Shown here: one piece after another, positions 61,628 through 64,000 of the stretch
Position numbering within the stretch: position 1 is the first letter of the stretch
Layout of the letters: the number at the start of each line of letters is the position of its first letter
Origin: Hahella sp.
GTDB taxonomy: Bacteria; Pseudomonadota; Gammaproteobacteria; Pseudomonadales; Oleiphilaceae
Direction: 5' to 3'
Length of the DNA stretch: 64,000 bases
NCBI GenBank assembly: GCA_028280065.1
Contig: JANQMN010000104.1
Location: 1 to 64,000 of the forward strand
Translations under genes and position numbers: made by a program
The notes under the pieces: model-generated
What the model was told of the DNA's origin: nothing
The model's database searches: none
What the model saw: only the letters and a program-made list of their open reading frames with translations

Positions 61628-62113
61628 TTACTGCCCGATAGCGTCTGTCAAGTCGACCAGGTCTTCCGCACTGCCAATATAGGTCCGAATTGACGAGTCC
61701 TTGATCACTAGCCATTCAGCTACGTAGCTAGCAGCACCATCTGAAAAGTTACCGCGAATCTTGAAGTTGTCACCCCATATAGATTGGACTTTTATTCTGT
61801 CTACTAGCTGACTATTCGAAAGAGCACTATTAAACATACCTGTTGTGTCTAAAGGCACGGTTACGTCTCTAACAGAAATTTCCAATTTTGTTAAGTATGT
61901 TTTTGGAATCTTTCCATCACTTCCAAAAAAAGGTTTGCCATCAATCAAGCAAAGATAGTCACCGCAGTAAGAAAGCGTATATTTCTCCGAATCAAATGAA
62001 CTGATCTCCCCTTTGATTTCCACTTTTCCAGTATTGCCGGATATCAAACTTGTTTCAGCTGAACATGCTGTAGAAATTATCGATATAAAAGAAATAAGTA
62101 GACATCTATACAT
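61628..62113 (-). CDS. Lipoprotein or exported partner of the DUF5675-like gene
   Basis: ATG 62111-62113 overlaps the upstream stop (ATGTATAG) and gives 161 residues. It begins MYRCLLISFISIISTACSAETS, a lipoprotein-like signal with Cys at about 17. The mature part is a small beta-rich domain with paired Cys (SYCGDYLCLIDG). Coupling to the DUF5675-like gene, plus export, suggests an immunity protein acting in the periplasm. No family is recognised. Confidence 0.65.
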   Translation of the reverse strand: MYRCLLISFISIISTACSAETSLISGNTGKVEIKGEISSFDSEKYTLSYCGDYLCLIDGKPFFGSDGKIPKTYLTKLEISVRDVTVPLDTTGMFNSALSNSQLVDRIKVQSIWGDNFKIRGNFSDGAASYVAEWLVIKDSSIRTYIGSAEDLVDLTDAIGQ

Positions 62114-62543
62114 ATGTCCAACCTTCCCTGATGGTAACCTTGGCCGGTAGCATGGCAGAAATGCATAAAAGAGCATTACCCTGATTTTCAGTTTCCAGAT
62201 CTTCAAAGCGTTTTTTGATTTTGTTCATTAGTTCAATCGACTTAGTCTGTATCAGTTGATTATTCTTTTTGATGTTCGAGTCTCTATTGAAGTGTACAGG
62301 TAAAATGCAACCTTGAATGAAAAGACTTCTATGGGCTCGATGAATTTGAATGTTCGTCCTATGACCAGTACCCTGGAGTTCCAAACGCCAGCCTTTCGGC
62401 CCATCTTTTCTCGGCAATAGCTCATAGTTACCCAGTTTAACTCTGCTTTTGTTGTTCTTTGATTTTCCCTTTAATGTTCCAACTTGATATTCAATCCAAG
62501 GTAACTCATAACTGTAACAAAGCCATTCGAACTCGTCTTTCAT
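62106..62543 (-). CDS. DUF5675-like protein, candidate periplasm-targeting effector
   Basis: A 145-residue protein with a DUF5675-like pattern: LCYSYELPWIEYQVGTLKGK, SRVKLGNYELLPRKDG, GHRTNIQIHRAHRSLFIQGCILPV. The H...GC pair recalls the active site of L,D-transpeptidase (YkuD) enzymes, but this is only a motif likeness. DUF5675 proteins are, as I recall, often found near type VI genes. Downstream, an exported protein starts within its stop codon. Together they look like an effector and a periplasmic immunity protein. Confidence 0.62.
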   Translation of the reverse strand: MKDEFEWLCYSYELPWIEYQVGTLKGKSKNNKSRVKLGNYELLPRKDGPKGWRLELQGTGHRTNIQIHRAHRSLFIQGCILPVHFNRDSNIKKNNQLIQTKSIELMNKIKKRFEDLETENQGNALLCISAMLPAKVTIREGWTYV

Positions 62544-62950
62544 GGTTTTGATATATAAATTGCCCCAGTTATCGCCGCCTAGATAATTATCTTATCTCGT
62601 GCTACGTGGATAAACTCCCAACCCATATTCCTGCTCCCTTAAATTAAGGTTGGAGATGCTAAACAACTAGTCAAGAAAAATATATGGGATATATATGACA
62701 AGCTTTGTGAGATATTTCCTACAGATGTATTCTATGGGTTCTCCACCAATACAAAATTCCAAAAAGGTTAAGACTTAACACTTTGGAGTTGAACGGTTCA
62801 ACATTTACTTCGTTAAACCACAGGCTATCAGTTTCTTAAACATCTATCAGATCATTTAAACTCTGTTCATCCAAATTAGGCGAGGTGCATGGCTTTGGGA
62901 TTCAGATCGAACACCTGAATGGCGGAGCCAGTTTGACAGAAGACTTGAGC
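62544..62950. other. Gap upstream of the DUF5675-like gene
   Basis: About 400 A+T-rich bases on the shared side of two minus-strand genes. I see no gene, hairpin or operator that stands out. It may hold the promoter of the DUF5675-like unit. Confidence 0.4.
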
Positions 62951-64000
62951 TTAACGGGCAGCATCTAACAAAGCCCTGGCTTTCTCCAGTTCCTTGGAGC
63001 TAGGAACGAAACGAGCCGCTTGCTCCAGTAAGGAATCTGCTTTTTCGAGATCGCGCACTTCGATCGACGACTCCGCGAGCTCAATGTATCTTTGGCCGAT
63101 ACGCTTAACTCCTTGTTGCGCATGTAAATTATTCCCGTCAATTGCGAGTATTTCCTGGAAGTATTTGTGGGCGTTATCGCTTGCCGGTTTAGTTAACCGG
63201 TCATTTTTCAGTGCGATATCCGCTTTCTCCGTTAGCCTGTCGATAGTTGCCTTTTGGTAAAGCCGGTCGAGATTTCTTTCCGCCTGAATAGCTTCAACCT
63301 TTGAGCCCATTATGTCCGTTGCCACGCTTAGAAGCCGCCGTCCTTCATCAAAGCTCTGTGCTTCCGCCAATTCAGTTGCCCTAGCGATCAACTTTTTACC
63401 GATCTGCTCCTTGCCGCGCAAGGCATCGACATTCGTGGGTTCATTGTCAATAACCAGGTTGAAATAATGCAGAGCATTGTCGTCTTTCGGAGCAAGCAGG
63501 TTATTGGTTTGAAGACGCTGGTTACCCAGTTGCAACCACACCTTGACCTGCACCTGACGGCTTTGAAGCTGTTCTTCGAGTTTGGATTGCTTGGCTACGG
63601 CTACTTTCTTGGAATCTTCCGTATTCTTTTGAACGGTTTCCGAATATTCCGATTCTGCTTGTTGTACTTCTTTTCGGACATTGAAGATATCCGGGTGCTC
63701 AGGAGCAATCTGCGAAACTGCGGCCACTAGGGCCTTGGCCATGGAAAAATCATTCTTAGCCACCTCTGATTTTGCTTGTTCCAAGAGTCTATCCGCTACC
63801 GTTTTGAGTCCCTTTTGAGCCGCTTCGTTATCCGGAGATTCAATTAAAATTTGCTGAAAGAACTCATAGGCATTTTCACCGACCGGCGATGTTAGCTTGC
63901 CTTCATTTAAGGCTCGTTCAGCAAGCTCTAACAGGACCGAAATTTTTGCCGATTGCCGTTTTTCAAGCGCGGCATTTTGCTGTCGGGTTTTATTCTCCAC
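62951..64000 (-). CDS. TPR-like repeat protein (partial, C-terminal part)
   Basis: The C-terminal 349 or more residues of a larger protein that continues beyond 64000. It contains three repeats of about 93 residues, each with a start like LLELAERALNEGKLTSPVGENAYEFFQQIL, a middle GLKTVADRLLEQA, and an end ALVAAVSQIAPEHPDIF. Copies begin near residues 25, 155 and 255. They resemble TPR-type helix pairs that occur beside kinase or formylglycine domains in gammaproteobacteria. The catalytic or anchor part, if any, is off the window. Confidence 0.75.
   Translation of the reverse strand: MENKTRQQNAALEKRQSAKISVLLELAERALNEGKLTSPVGENAYEFFQQILIESPDNEAAQKGLKTVADRLLEQAKSEVAKNDFSMAKALVAAVSQIAPEHPDIFNVRKEVQQAESEYSETVQKNTEDSKKVAVAKQSKLEEQLQSRQVQVKVWLQLGNQRLQTNNLLAPKDDNALHYFNLVIDNEPTNVDALRGKEQIGKKLIARATELAEAQSFDEGRRLLSVATDIMGSKVEAIQAERNLDRLYQKATIDRLTEKADIALKNDRLTKPASDNAHKYFQEILAIDGNNLHAQQGVKRIGQRYIELAESSIEVRDLEKADSLLEQAARFVPSSKELEKARALLDAAR

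Overview
The window looks like a chromosomal segment of a Gram-negative gammaproteobacterium. The support is a trimeric sugar porin ending in an aromatic residue, many lipoproteins, a FliK/FlhB-type flagellar pair, RstB-like and hybrid histidine kinases, SelO, EgtD, DUF3141 and YghU genes, and contact-dependent or T6SS-type effector genes. I cannot name the genus. No rRNA, tRNA, CRISPR array, intact insertion sequence or phage was found. Most genes share similar codon use. More A+T-rich accessory pieces appear near 47.6-48.8 kb and after about 60.2 kb.

Layout. 1-2.4 kb: a partial secreted protein with a 57-bp acidic tandem repeat, and an RstB-like histidine kinase without a response regulator. 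2.5-7.4 kb: a sucrose module made of a LacI repressor, a LamB/ScrY-like porin and amylosucrase. A palindromic operator sits exactly in the spacer of the amylosucrase promoter. GlgC at 53.4 kb adds ADP-glucose synthesis to glucan metabolism. 7.4-11.5 kb: a three-gene unit led by a membrane protein with the fold motifs of a VirD4/DotL coupling ATPase but no Walker A loop. It is followed by a coiled-coil PEGA membrane protein and a small protein. Just upstream lie a very long FliK-like gene and a stand-alone FlhB C-terminal domain. I rate this stretch the best candidate for an undescribed system.

16-20.2 kb: glutamine-synthetase-like ligase, aldehyde dehydrogenase and iron alcohol dehydrogenase, consistent with a gamma-glutamylated amino-alcohol pathway. 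20.2-28.4 kb: di-haem peroxidase, a frameshifted small membrane protein gene, an ATP-grasp ligase convergent with an isoaspartyl peptidase, DUF2785, an HTH/zinc-ribbon regulator, a LysE exporter and MltF. 28.4-32 kb: a hybrid sensor kinase and two tandem periplasmic solute-binding-like proteins. 32.2-37.4 kb: a coupled pair of a VWA lipoprotein lacking its metal site and a 1000-residue membrane-anchored periplasmic protein. 37.5-45.1 kb: housekeeping and detoxification genes (guanine deaminase, DOPA-dioxygenase-like, cupin, GST, SelO). 45.3-48.4 kb: a DUF3141 PHA-synthase-like gene abutting a truncated AbiEii-type nucleotidyltransferase gene.

48.8-57.5 kb: GNAT, an SDR-YghU operon divergent from a TetR gene with two palindromic operators, a third solute-binding-like protein, glgC, a VOC protein, and a DUF4442-GST pair divergent from a second TetR with clustered operators. 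57.5-64 kb: egtD without egtB, an intergenic stretch with an unassigned terminator, a toxin with its overlapping immunity gene, a DUF5675-like protein translationally coupled to a lipoprotein, and the C-terminal part of a protein with three ~93-residue TPR-like repeats. The last block looks like effector/immunity cargo, probably for type VI secretion, although no secretion-apparatus gene lies inside the window. All assignments come from reading the sequence; no database search was run.
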